Shown: positions 27,155 to 35,800 of the stretch, one piece after another
Layout of the letters: the number at the start of each line of letters is the position of its first letter
How positions within the stretch are numbered: position 1 is the stretch's first letter
Assembly: GCA_016840945.1 (NCBI GenBank)
Contig: JAEORJ010000267.1
Span: 1 to 52,259 of the forward strand
Direction of reading: 5' to 3'
DNA: 52,259 bases
Origin: Candidatus Gerdarchaeota archaeon
Lineage (GTDB): Archaea > Asgardarchaeota > Heimdallarchaeia > JABLTI01
Program-made: the position numbers and the translations under genes
The notes under the pieces: generated by a model
What the model saw: the letters and a program-made list of their open reading frames with translations, nothing else
Told to the model about the DNA's origin: nothing
Databases searched by the model: none

Positions 27155-30004
27155 GTGGAGATAATGGGATACCATATTATTATTTCAAAAGCAAAAGCTG
27201 GTTTTTTACTTACTATTTTTGTTTCAATTCTATTTCTTGTTAATAGTTTTGATTATACAAAGCAATCAATTGATAATCAAAATCAAATAGAAACGCAAGC
27301 TGAAATCTATAATATTTTAGGTAATTGGACTGAAAATTTAGGACAAATTGATAATTTATATGTTGCTAATGAAACTTTATATGTAGTTAATGATGGAGTA
27401 ATAATTGTTTACGATATTGCTAATTTAAATAATCCAATTTTGTTAAACACTTACAATTCAGTAGAACTTAATTCATATAATACTGCTTTTCTAGTAATTA
27501 ATAATAGTATTATTGTTCAAGCTAGTGCTGATGATGGATTTGAAATAATTAATTGTAGCGATGTAAATTCCATATCATTACTTTATTGGTATACAAGTGG
27601 TCAACACATATCTGATGTTGCTTATCATAATTCATATCTTTATGTAGTAGATTACTATACTAATTTGATGATTTTTGATATGAGCGATTTGAGCAATATT
27701 GATCTAGTAAATTCTACAACTATTTCAGGTGTTCCTTATAAAATCAAAATAAAAAATGATTGTGCGTTCATTGCTTCGAGCACTGATGGAATACGAATTT
27801 TTAATTTATCAATCCCCACAGCACCAAAGGAAATAAGCTATTACTCTGATGGTGATGATTATTATAACTTAGCAATAGAAAATGATAGGCTCTATACTTT
27901 TTCAACAAATAATACAGATCAATTCATGAGTATAATTGATATAAGTGACATTTATAATCCAATCAATCTAGTTGAATATCCTAATTATTATTTGAATGAT
28001 ATAGTAGTAAAAGATTCTATAGTATATATTGGTAAAGGCTTTTATGGATTAATGATTCTAAACTGCACTGATCATTCAAACATTTATACTTTAGTTGCTT
28101 ATTCACCTCAATTATATATTATAACGAATATCTTTGTTGAAGGGAATTATTTATTCACTTCTTCATTTTATGATGGAGTGGATATCTATTCAATAGACTC
28201 ACTACCTTACTTGCCACATGTTAAAGATATTGGTGGTGGTTTAACAGCAGATATAGTAGTAGATGGTGATCTGGCATTTATAGCTGATTATACTGGAGGG
28301 ATTGTTATCTTAGATATTTCAAACACATTAGAGATTACCAAAATTAGTGAATTTAATCCGGGAGGAATAACTAGAAGTTTATATCTAAAAGATAATTTTC
28401 TATATGTAGCGAATTCTAATCTAGGGATGATTATTTTAGATGTGTCAAATCCTGCATTACCAATAAATAGAGGTTATTTTTATTGCGATTGTTATGATAT
28501 AGTTGTCAGAGATTCTATGGCATACATAACAGCTGGAAGTGAAGGATTTTTCATTGTTGATGTTAGTGATCCAGCACATCTTACTGAAACATTAGCTGAT
28601 ATGCCTTCTTACAGTCAATTATTCTTTAAAATAGAAATATCAGGTAATTTAGCATATGTGGCTACTGACTACGAATTATTAATTTATTCAATTGCTGAAA
28701 CAGATGGTTATGAAATAGGAGAATTGGTGAGTCATTATTTTAGCTCAAGTATTCAAGATTTTGTGATAATAGGTGATTATGTCTATATTGCAAAATATGG
28801 CATAATGGTTATCAGCGTTTCAAACCCAGAAGATCCTATTTTAGTTTCATCTTATACGACTAATTCATATAACATCATAATCAATTTTGATAATTATCTA
28901 TTGGTCTCATCAAATTATGTAGAACTAACATTGATTGAAATAACAAGCCCTGACATTTTAATTGAAATATTAACCATCACAACTAGTGGTGGATTAAATG
29001 CTTTATATTATTATAAGGGAGGAATTTTCTTAGGATTAACATCTTGTAACCCTGATTTTCAAATAATTACTTTTGATAGAGATCAAGATGGATTGAGTGA
29101 TTATGAAGAAGAAACTATCTATCATACTGATCCTACAAATCCTGATACAGACGGTGACGGATTGAATGATTTTGATGAGGTAATGTTATATAATACTGAT
29201 CCATTGGATGAAGATTCCGATGATGATAAATTATCTGATTATGAAGAAGTAATGCTTTATGGAACCGATCCTAACAATTGGGATACCGATGGTGACGGGT
29301 ATAGTGACTGGCAAGAGATTAGAAGAGGTTCCGATCCTCTTGATCCTAATAGTATACCATCATTTCGTTATTGGTTACTTTTCACTGGTTTGTTTGCATC
29401 ACTTGCTTTCGTAGCATTAGTTACATTTCTGGGGATTGTGAGCTACAGAAAATTGAAAGAGCGAAAAGCTATTTTCGGCGAAAGAAAAGACCAAGATACT
29501 AAAGCAAATGAATTGAAACTCTTTCGATATCTTTTATCTTTAGATGAAGGTTCGAAGATTACAATCCAACAATTAGCTGATAATTTAGCTATTGATGTGG
29601 ATGAAATTTCTAAAACATTGGCTTTCTGGGATTCGATTAATGAATTAAATTACCTTGGGTCTTTTGATTCCTTAAAAGGGATTTTCACCAAAAAAGGATT
29701 TAAGATTAAAGATAGAAAGAAATTCCCTTGTTATTATTGCTCACACGAATGTAGTTCCTCAGAATCAATTTGCACAAATTGTGATTTTGAAATTCCTATT
29801 TGTCCATGTTGTGATAAACCAATAATCTATGACGATATCCTCGCCTATTGTCCTAAATGCTCTGCTCAAGCACATGCAAGTCATTTAGTTCAATATATAA
29901 AAACTCATCAACATTGTCCTAAATGTAATGCTATCTTGAAAATAGAAGATATTAAAATTCAATTCGATAAAAAAATGAGCAGAATTAACTCTGAAGAAGA
30001 ATGA
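27155..30004 (+). CDS. membrane-anchored beta-propeller/Ca2+-repeat protein with cytoplasmic wHTH and RING/PHD-like finger
   Basis: This 949-residue protein has an N-terminal hydrophobic helix (about 12-30) and long LVIVD-type propeller repeats (about 45-635; VFIA...VVILDISN-like units). Calcium-binding repeats (about 641-735; DTDGDGLNDFDE, DTDGDGYSDWQE) and a transmembrane helix (about 739-762) with a basic follow-on come next. The cytoplasmic side has a winged-helix-like segment (TIQQLADNLAIDVDEISKTL) and a zinc cluster from about 855. The cluster starts with CYYCSHEC and CTNC, and then CPCC...CPKC, AHASHL, HQHCPKC gives a C4H2C2 spacing like RING or PHD fingers. Start GTG at 27155 or ATG at 27164. 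Its stop abuts the end of the HAD gene. Function unknown; receptor-like. Confidence 0.75.
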   Translation: MEIMGYHIIISKAKAGFLLTIFVSILFLVNSFDYTKQSIDNQNQIETQAEIYNILGNWTENLGQIDNLYVANETLYVVNDGVIIVYDIANLNNPILLNTYNSVELNSYNTAFLVINNSIIVQASADDGFEIINCSDVNSISLLYWYTSGQHISDVAYHNSYLYVVDYYTNLMIFDMSDLSNIDLVNSTTISGVPYKIKIKNDCAFIASSTDGIRIFNLSIPTAPKEISYYSDGDDYYNLAIENDRLYTFSTNNTDQFMSIIDISDIYNPINLVEYPNYYLNDIVVKDSIVYIGKGFYGLMILNCTDHSNIYTLVAYSPQLYIITNIFVEGNYLFTSSFYDGVDIYSIDSLPYLPHVKDIGGGLTADIVVDGDLAFIADYTGGIVILDISNTLEITKISEFNPGGITRSLYLKDNFLYVANSNLGMIILDVSNPALPINRGYFYCDCYDIVVRDSMAYITAGSEGFFIVDVSDPAHLTETLADMPSYSQLFFKIEISGNLAYVATDYELLIYSIAETDGYEIGELVSHYFSSSIQDFVIIGDYVYIAKYGIMVISVSNPEDPILVSSYTTNSYNIIINFDNYLLVSSNYVELTLIEITSPDILIEILTITTSGGLNALYYYKGGIFLGLTSCNPDFQIITFDRDQDGLSDYEEETIYHTDPTNPDTDGDGLNDFDEVMLYNTDPLDEDSDDDKLSDYEEVMLYGTDPNNWDTDGDGYSDWQEIRRGSDPLDPNSIPSFRYWLLFTGLFASLAFVALVTFLGIVSYRKLKERKAIFGERKDQDTKANELKLFRYLLSLDEGSKITIQQLADNLAIDVDEISKTLAFWDSINELNYLGSFDSLKGIFTKKGFKIKDRKKFPCYYCSHECSSSESICTNCDFEIPICPCCDKPIIYDDILAYCPKCSAQAHASHLVQYIKTHQHCPKCNAILKIEDIKIQFDKKMSRINSEEE

Positions 30005-30721
30005 TTAAATAGTATTAATTTGATTCAAAAGACTTGGAAGATCCTTTAGTAATGGTATAATGTAGTTTGGTTTATAGCTCATTATACGACCTTTTGCTAT
30101 ATCTTTAAACTCACCCAAAATACCAACAACTCTTATGTTGGCTCTTCTCCCAGCAACCACATCTGTAGGAAGGTCACCAACATATAAACATTGATCAGCT
30201 TTTAGATTGAGGTTTCGTAATGCTTTTAGGATGCCTTCAGGATGTGGTTTTGTATTTTTACAATCTTCTCGAGTAACAATAACACTAAATTTTTCCAATG
30301 CTGGAATGATTGTTTTTGCTTTCTCAATGATTCTCCTTTCAGCGGTTGTTACAATTCCTAATTTATAATTCTTTGACAGTTCATAGAGGACATCATTCAC
30401 TCCGGGTTGTGGTATAATATTATCTTTGCCCTTGAAATACATAATTCCACCAGTAACCATAAATTTAATCTTTTGAAAGAAATTCAATGCTTTTATATCT
30501 GATAGTTTTCTAATCATTAACAATGGATATAATGGATTAACATTATCTCGAGTGAGCATTTGTTCTCCAGCTGTATAAAGAGATTCAATAACAATCTCTC
30601 TTTTAATATCAGGTTTTACCTTTTTTAGTGCTCCTAAATAAGACCAGCCTACTCTAGGCATAAGTGAAGAAATTACACCATCGAAATCTAATAGAAGTCC
30701 TTTGATCTCTAATTTTGTCAT
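30005..30721 (-). CDS. HAD-superfamily hydrolase (phosphatase-like)
   Basis: This 238-residue protein has the HAD motifs: LLDFDGVISS (motif I, residues 9-18), VTTAERR (motif II), the motif III lysine probably in the TKPHP segment, and YVGDLPTDVVAGRRA (motif IV). The size and the long helical cap fit a C1-cap phosphatase such as phosphoglycolate phosphatase or beta-phosphoglucomutase. The substrate is unknown. ATG start. Its last base touches the end of the convergent surface protein gene. Confidence 0.8.
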   Translation of the reverse strand: MTKLEIKGLLLDFDGVISSLMPRVGWSYLGALKKVKPDIKREIVIESLYTAGEQMLTRDNVNPLYPLLMIRKLSDIKALNFFQKIKFMVTGGIMYFKGKDNIIPQPGVNDVLYELSKNYKLGIVTTAERRIIEKAKTIIPALEKFSVIVTREDCKNTKPHPEGILKALRNLNLKADQCLYVGDLPTDVVAGRRANIRVVGILGEFKDIAKGRIMSYKPNYIIPLLKDLPSLLNQINTI

Positions 30722-30884
30722 GAATTTACCTCTAATGCCTAACCTTTAGTTGCATTATCATTTTCTGCTATTAAATTTATAGATTTGTGATTAAATTAAC
30801 AAAAATACCCCTTAAAAAGGAAATATTATTGTAATAATTCACCTATTTTTATAATGAACAAGTCTCTGAAGGAGTACAAGGGAT

Positions 30885-31742
30885 ATGCAGGAATATGAAA
30901 AAACACTTACACAGTATATTGAAGATTTAAAATCAGATGATCCCTCAACTCGTATTAATGCGGCAACAATTTTAGGAGAATGGGGAAATGATCGAGCTGT
31001 TACACCTCTAATTAAAGCTCTTCTTCATCCCGATGAAAATTTAAGACGTGAAGCAGCAAGGGCATTAAAAGAAATTAAAAATAAAAGAGCTATTGAACCA
31101 CTTCTACTTGCTATTAAAGAAGATCCTTCACCTGAAGTTCGAGCAGAAGCTGCATTTGCTATTGGGTATTTTGCTAACGAGAATTTTAATAGTGATAGTC
31201 TTATCGAAGCATTGAATGACAATCACTATCTTGTAAGACAAAATGTTGCTTTTGCTTTAGGTAAGATTCGCCGTAGAAAAGCTGTTTCAAATTTGATAGA
31301 TTTATTAGTAAATGATGAAAATCATAATGTTCGGGAATTTGCTGCTTGGGCTCTTGGGGAGATTAAAGATAAAAGAGCATCAAAAACCCTTATTGCCGCT
31401 TTAAGTGATAAAAGAATAGCTGTTCGAAAGAAAGCTGCTTTTGCTTTAGGACAATTAAAGGAAAAAACTGCTGTTCCTGAACTCAAATTACAATTATTTA
31501 AAGAAGATGAAGCAGAAGAAGCGTCCTGGGCATTAGTTCAGATATTGAAGAAGAAGGAAATTTTACCCCTCTTTAAAGATGCCTTTAAGAAAATGAAAAA
31601 AGAAAAACTTGTTGATGATTGTTTAGGGATAATTCGCTCATTATCTAAAATTGATAGAAGTTCAGCTGAAAAATTAGTCCAAGAATTATTATCTGATTCT
31701 GATTTTGGACCATATTATGAAAGAATCAAATCCTTATTCTAA
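30885..31742 (+). CDS. HEAT-repeat protein (PBS-lyase type)
   Basis: This 285-residue soluble protein consists of about seven HEAT repeats of roughly 31 residues with the PBS-lyase signature (LGEWGNDRAVTPLIKAL; ALGEIKDKRASKTLIAAL; ALGKIRRRKAVSNLIDLL). It has no catalytic motif and probably acts as a binding scaffold. GGAGTACAAGGG lies upstream of the ATG. It converges with the next gene 6 bases after its stop. Confidence 0.8.
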   Translation: MQEYEKTLTQYIEDLKSDDPSTRINAATILGEWGNDRAVTPLIKALLHPDENLRREAARALKEIKNKRAIEPLLLAIKEDPSPEVRAEAAFAIGYFANENFNSDSLIEALNDNHYLVRQNVAFALGKIRRRKAVSNLIDLLVNDENHNVREFAAWALGEIKDKRASKTLIAALSDKRIAVRKKAAFALGQLKEKTAVPELKLQLFKEDEAEEASWALVQILKKKEILPLFKDAFKKMKKEKLVDDCLGIIRSLSKIDRSSAEKLVQELLSDSDFGPYYERIKSLF

Positions 31743-31748
31743 ATACTA

Positions 31749-32447
31749 TTACTCTTCATCTTTCTCTACTGATACAATAACTGTATCAAGAACATCATCT
31801 AACAATGGGCGTTCAACACTTTCAGTTATTGGTCCATCTGAACTATCAATAGCAGTTATTTTCGGAGCATCTCCAAAGTCACGTATTTCTCTTCTTCTAG
31901 AACTAGTGCCAGTGGGTACTGCTACTCGAGTCTCAGAAATAGCTTGTGTTAATTTTGATTCTAATTTATCTATTCTTTTTATTAATTGTAGCACTTCTTC
32001 ATGACTCATCTCTGTTGTAGTAGTTTTCTGTTGGTTTTGTTTGCTATGGTCTGCTGGGACAATTTTACTAAATTTCATTCCCAATTCATCGATTTTTTTC
32101 ACGAGTTTATCATTAATTTGTTCAGAGAATTGGATGGCAGCAGCTTGATTATTACCAGCTAGTAATTTTTCTAGTTGTTCAGCTAATTTTTGGTAAAAAT
32201 CAAAAAGCTCATCAAGTTTTGGTTTTGCAGCATCACTTGCTGGTGTAAATGTCTTCAAAAGCTTTTCAGATCTAGTTCTCTTAGAAATAGAGCCAAAATT
32301 TTTCTCATGAAGTAAATGTATAGCATCTGTAATTAGTTCATCTGAAGTATCATAAATAGTTAACAGGTCAATTAGCATATCTTTTGTAAAGGAATCATAT
32401 TCATATTCCATATAGAATTTTGGTCCTGTAACTCTTCTGCCACTCAA
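31749..32447 (-). CDS. hypothetical protein with coiled-coil segment
   Basis: This 232-residue protein has no motif I recognise. The first 120 residues are helical (FTKDMLIDLLTIYDTSDELI). A coiled-coil-like stretch covers about 155-175 (EEVLQLIKRIDKLESKLTQAI), and the last 60 residues look disordered and acidic. It starts with TTG, preceded by AGGAG about 12 bases upstream. It runs convergent with the HEAT-repeat gene. A partner-binding protein is likely, but this is inference. Confidence 0.5.
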   Translation of the reverse strand: MSGRRVTGPKFYMEYEYDSFTKDMLIDLLTIYDTSDELITDAIHLLHEKNFGSISKRTRSEKLLKTFTPASDAAKPKLDELFDFYQKLAEQLEKLLAGNNQAAAIQFSEQINDKLVKKIDELGMKFSKIVPADHSKQNQQKTTTTEMSHEEVLQLIKRIDKLESKLTQAISETRVAVPTGTSSRRREIRDFGDAPKITAIDSSDGPITESVERPLLDDVLDTVIVSVEKDEE

Positions 32448-32589
32448 TTATGGTGTGCTCCTATCAATATTAAACTGAAATACCTTAGTTATTAATTTGT
32501 CCACAAAATTATATCTTCTTTACTAATAAAAAATGCATTGTTTTAATGCTATTAATTATCTTTTCTTATATTCTTATTTTTCTACTGAA

Positions 32590-33372
32590 TTATCTCTTAA
32601 ATAACCATTCATCTTGTTTGAATTCCTCAGAAGCAATTCTTTTAGCTTCAAGGTCTTCAGTTTTGGTTATTGGTTCATGTATTAATGTTATGCTTAATTT
32701 TTCTTCCAAGCCATTAATTAGAGAACTTCTAATATCCTCAAATGATGGGAGAAATCCTAATTCTAATTCCAAACTGGAGACACGTTCTTTTGCTGATGAA
32801 ATAAGTTTGTCCTTGTATTTTTCATCTGGTACAACTAATATTGAAAACATCTTTTCAACATCAATTTTACGCAGTATAGTACCATGTTGTAAAATAACAC
32901 CATTACGTCTTGTTAATGCGCTACCAGATATTTTTTTGCCATTGCTCTTTAGATTAATATCATTAATTGGAGCAAATTCCGATTCTACACCTAATTCTCT
33001 TAATCCATCTACAATACCATTACAGACCTTTTCATAGATTTTAGTTATATCCTGCGGTAAAATTGGGTCCGAATCCAAGCAATTAACGGAATAGGTGAGC
33101 TCTCCCTCAAAATCATGATAGACTGCTCCACCACCAGTTATTCTTCTAATATAATCAATCCCTAATTTCTGACAGTTTTCAATATTAACAACTTTATTCA
33201 TGGATTGAAAATACCCTATCGATACTGCAGAAGGTTTCCATCTATAGAAACGAATTGTATTGGGGGCGTCATTTATTGCTACAGCTTGCATTATAGCTTT
33301 GTCTAACCCCATATTATAAAAGCAATCTGCTGCAGTATCAGTATATATCAGCCGCCAATTGTTATCAGTCAT
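32590..33372 (-). CDS. lplA: lipoate-protein ligase A-type (biotin/lipoate ligase fold)
   Basis: This 260-residue enzyme of the LplA family has the RRITGGGAVYHD motif (about residues 71-82), KKISGSALTRR (about 146-156) and the following ILQHGTIL. It activates lipoate as lipoyl-AMP and transfers it to lysine of E2 or GcvH domains. It is the catalytic single domain: the C-terminal accessory domain found in bacterial LplA is absent, as in archaea where it is a separate LplB subunit. No such gene is next to it here. GGAG precedes the ATG by about ten bases. A radical SAM gene lies two genes upstream on the same strand. Confidence 0.85.
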   Translation of the reverse strand: MTDNNWRLIYTDTAADCFYNMGLDKAIMQAVAINDAPNTIRFYRWKPSAVSIGYFQSMNKVVNIENCQKLGIDYIRRITGGGAVYHDFEGELTYSVNCLDSDPILPQDITKIYEKVCNGIVDGLRELGVESEFAPINDINLKSNGKKISGSALTRRNGVILQHGTILRKIDVEKMFSILVVPDEKYKDKLISSAKERVSSLELELGFLPSFEDIRSSLINGLEEKLSITLIHEPITKTEDLEAKRIASEEFKQDEWLFKR

Positions 33373-33417
33373 GGGTACGCTACTCCTTTCTGGTTCATCT
33401 GAAATTTTATAATGAGA

Positions 33418-33942
33418 TTAAAAAAACACCATATCTGTTCTAATAAACCAAATTATATAACCAATGAAAAATGCTAAATCTATTACAACACCTAGCACAG
33501 CAATAAGTATTGCTTGTTTTATTCTTGGATCTTGACTACCCAATTTCTTAGCTTCATAAGCAAAAATTATTGTTACTATTAATCCTATTATAGCTAATGG
33601 AAATAAAAGCCCACCAACAATCCATGTTAACCAGGCAAATATCCAAGCCACTCGTACTTTACCATCAGCTTCCATTTGTTTTTGATAATCATCGCTTACA
33701 ACAACTGTTCGTAAAGCAGCTTGATTTTCTGTTTGATAGTAATTAGTATTGCTTGGTCCTTGATGTGCAGTCTTATCTAAAGGTGAAGGTTCAATTATAG
33801 CATCAACTGGTTTATCAACTGTGGAACCACAAAAGCCACAAAATTTTATCCCTTTTTCTAATAATGCCCCGCAATTAGGGCATATAACAAATTTTTCTTC
33901 TGTCATATTGATTCGCCAGGTTTCAGATAATTCGTTTTGCAT
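33418..33942 (-). CDS. zinc-ribbon small membrane protein
   Basis: This 174-residue protein has a zinc ribbon (CPNCGALLEKGIKFCGFCG, about 22-40), then an acidic linker and three hydrophobic segments at about 95-170 (WIFAWLTWIVGGLLFPLAII; ILIAVLGVVIDLAFFIGYII). Either ATG 33942 or the internal ATG at 33906, next to the ribbon, may be the start. It lies between the lipoate ligase and the radical SAM gene on the same strand. A role with them is not evident; such zinc-ribbon membrane proteins are common here. Confidence 0.6.
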   Translation of the reverse strand: MQNELSETWRINMTEEKFVICPNCGALLEKGIKFCGFCGSTVDKPVDAIIEPSPLDKTAHQGPSNTNYYQTENQAALRTVVVSDDYQKQMEADGKVRVAWIFAWLTWIVGGLLFPLAIIGLIVTIIFAYEAKKLGSQDPRIKQAILIAVLGVVIDLAFFIGYIIWFIRTDMVFF

Positions 33943-33994
33943 TAATAATTACTACTCTATTAAAAACACTTCTTTATATTGCTTTTCACATTTT

Positions 33995-34987
33995 TCAAAG
34001 GAATTCTTTAAAATATTGAAACAACTTTTCTATTTCACCTTCCGTTGGATTCCAAGGAAAATTGTATAATTCCTTTCCTGGTGATTCATTATAAAAAGGT
34101 CTATTACAATTTGGGCAACCAGAGGTGCGAAATGGTTTGCCAGAATTTATTAGCTCCCTCAGGATTTTCTTATTTACGCCAAAATCAGAAATTTTGTTAT
34201 CGTTATTAAAAGTCATATTATCTATTGTTGTTATTTTTCTAATAATCAATTCTCGAGCGAGCTGAACTCTACGGTAATTATCCATTGGTGGGGGATTGCA
34301 TTTTTCCATAGCTGTACCAATAACGGGTGTAAAAGCAAATAAACCAATAGTTATATCTTGATCATGAAATTTTTGAATAAATTCGACAGCTTCTTTTTCA
34401 GTCTCCCCTAATCCAATAATTAAATGCGTTGATACAAAATGATTGCCAAAAATAGCTTTAGCATCAGTAATTGTTTGTTCTAATAATTTCCAAGAAATAT
34501 CATTAGATTTGCTACTTGTTTTAATTTTATTAAATAATTCAGGTGTAGCACAATCAAAAGAAATTCCAATTCTTTTTACCCCTAAATCTTTCATTTTTTG
34601 TAATATTATTTTTGTTGTTGGATAACAACAAATTGATATTGGTATATCAAGAGATTTCTTAGCAACTTCTTCTAGAATTTTTATTAGTTCTTCATTAGCA
34701 TTTGTTGTGCGAATAGTTTGAAGACAGAGTCTTTTAATGGAACCCCCTGTTAATTTTAGAGCAGAAAGAACTTCGTCAAGTTGATATTTAGGCCAAAGAA
34801 TTCGAGATAATTTATTACTCTTACTAGTGCTCTCCTTAGCTTGGGGGCAAAAACTACAATTGGATAAACACGGTTCATCGGTATACATCATTAAATAAGC
34901 TGTTGTTGGTACAGCTTGTAGTTTGATTTTTTCTAATCCTAAAACAGCAGCTGTGCCAATTGAAGCTCTAATGATCAATCCTATCAC
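33995..34987 (-). CDS. radical SAM protein, possible LipS-type lipoyl synthase
   Basis: This 330-residue radical SAM enzyme has the CxxxCxxC motif (CLSNCSFC, about residues 40-47), the glycine-rich SAM segment around GLGETE (about 209) and a C-terminal cysteine pair near CPNCNRPFYNESPG (about 292-305). The size, biotin-synthase-like order and second cysteine pair fit COG2516, which includes the archaeal lipoyl synthases LipS1/LipS2 that work with a small LplA-type ligase. The lplA gene two genes downstream supports this. The family-level call is firm; the specific reaction is inferred. GTG start without a clear Shine-Dalgarno. Confidence 0.65.
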   Translation of the reverse strand: MIGLIIRASIGTAAVLGLEKIKLQAVPTTAYLMMYTDEPCLSNCSFCPQAKESTSKSNKLSRILWPKYQLDEVLSALKLTGGSIKRLCLQTIRTTNANEELIKILEEVAKKSLDIPISICCYPTTKIILQKMKDLGVKRIGISFDCATPELFNKIKTSSKSNDISWKLLEQTITDAKAIFGNHFVSTHLIIGLGETEKEAVEFIQKFHDQDITIGLFAFTPVIGTAMEKCNPPPMDNYRRVQLARELIIRKITTIDNMTFNNDNKISDFGVNKKILRELINSGKPFRTSGCPNCNRPFYNESPGKELYNFPWNPTEGEIEKLFQYFKEFL

Positions 34988-35002
34988 ATCTATCTATTCA
35001 AG

Positions 35003-35644
35003 CTATTTATCGATAATTGGAATAAGTGTAATTAATTCCTTTAATTCATTTATAAGAAGTTTAGATTTTGAGATTTTATTAAAATCATCTTCAGTAAACA
35101 TACCAATTCTACCAATAAATAAAATATCATTATTTTGCGCTCGTTCACAATCTTTAAGTGAATCACCAATATAAACCAAATTTTCAGGTAATAAATCAAA
35201 TTTTGACATCAGAAAATCAAAATGATCTTTCCCCTTCTCAAAACCTTCATGGTATCCAAGTATAGCATCTACTTCTAAATTCTTTAATTCGCAATATTTT
35301 TCAATGGTAGGTTGAATGGTTGAGCTAGAAATTGCTACCAAATATCCCTTTTCTCTTAATTTTCTGATTGTATCTAAAGTATCATCAAATAAAGGAAGAT
35401 CAAAAATTGATTCAATTTTCTCCTTTTCGAACTCCTCAACTACCTTGGTGTTCTTTGGGTTGTCCGGGAAAAGGATGTCCATCTGTTGAACAAAAGGCAA
35501 CCCAGTAGTTTTTTGATATTTTTCTCTTGCTACTTCTACTTCAAGATTATAATTAGCAACCATTAACTTGACAGCAATTTTCTCTAATGTTGGCATAGTG
35601 TCTGCAGTTGTACCATCGAAATCCAATGTAATCATTTTAATCAT
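35003..35644 (-). CDS. HAD-superfamily hydrolase, phosphoglycolate phosphatase-like
   Basis: This 213-residue protein has motif I LDFDGTTADT (residues 7-16), the motif II serine/threonine segment (AISSSTIQ, about 104), a motif III candidate lysine, and motif IV YIGDSLKDCERA (about 164). The helical C1 cap lies between motifs I and II. It resembles phosphoglycolate phosphatase or beta-phosphoglucomutase. It starts with ATG and lies about 15 bases upstream of the radical SAM gene on the same strand. Confidence 0.82.
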   Translation of the reverse strand: MIKMITLDFDGTTADTMPTLEKIAVKLMVANYNLEVEVAREKYQKTTGLPFVQQMDILFPDNPKNTKVVEEFEKEKIESIFDLPLFDDTLDTIRKLREKGYLVAISSSTIQPTIEKYCELKNLEVDAILGYHEGFEKGKDHFDFLMSKFDLLPENLVYIGDSLKDCERAQNNDILFIGRIGMFTEDDFNKISKSKLLINELKELITLIPIIDK

Positions 35645-35763
35645 AATCGATCACTCATTATTCTAATAATACAGTAAATGCTTCTTCTTAATAGTAATTG
35701 AATAATAATTTTTGGATATGAATTCTTAAAAAGGTCATAATAATATAAGAAAAAGAATCTGAT

Positions 35764-35800
35764 AAAAAAAGAAAAGAAAATTTGCAGAAAAATGCAAATT
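35764..35800 (-). terminator. hairpin plus T-run after aldehyde oxidoreductase gene
   Basis: On the minus strand AATTTGC and GCAAATT form a 7-bp stem directly after the stop codon, followed by a TTTTCTTTTCTTTTTTT-like tract. It is a good terminator candidate. Confidence 0.65.
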
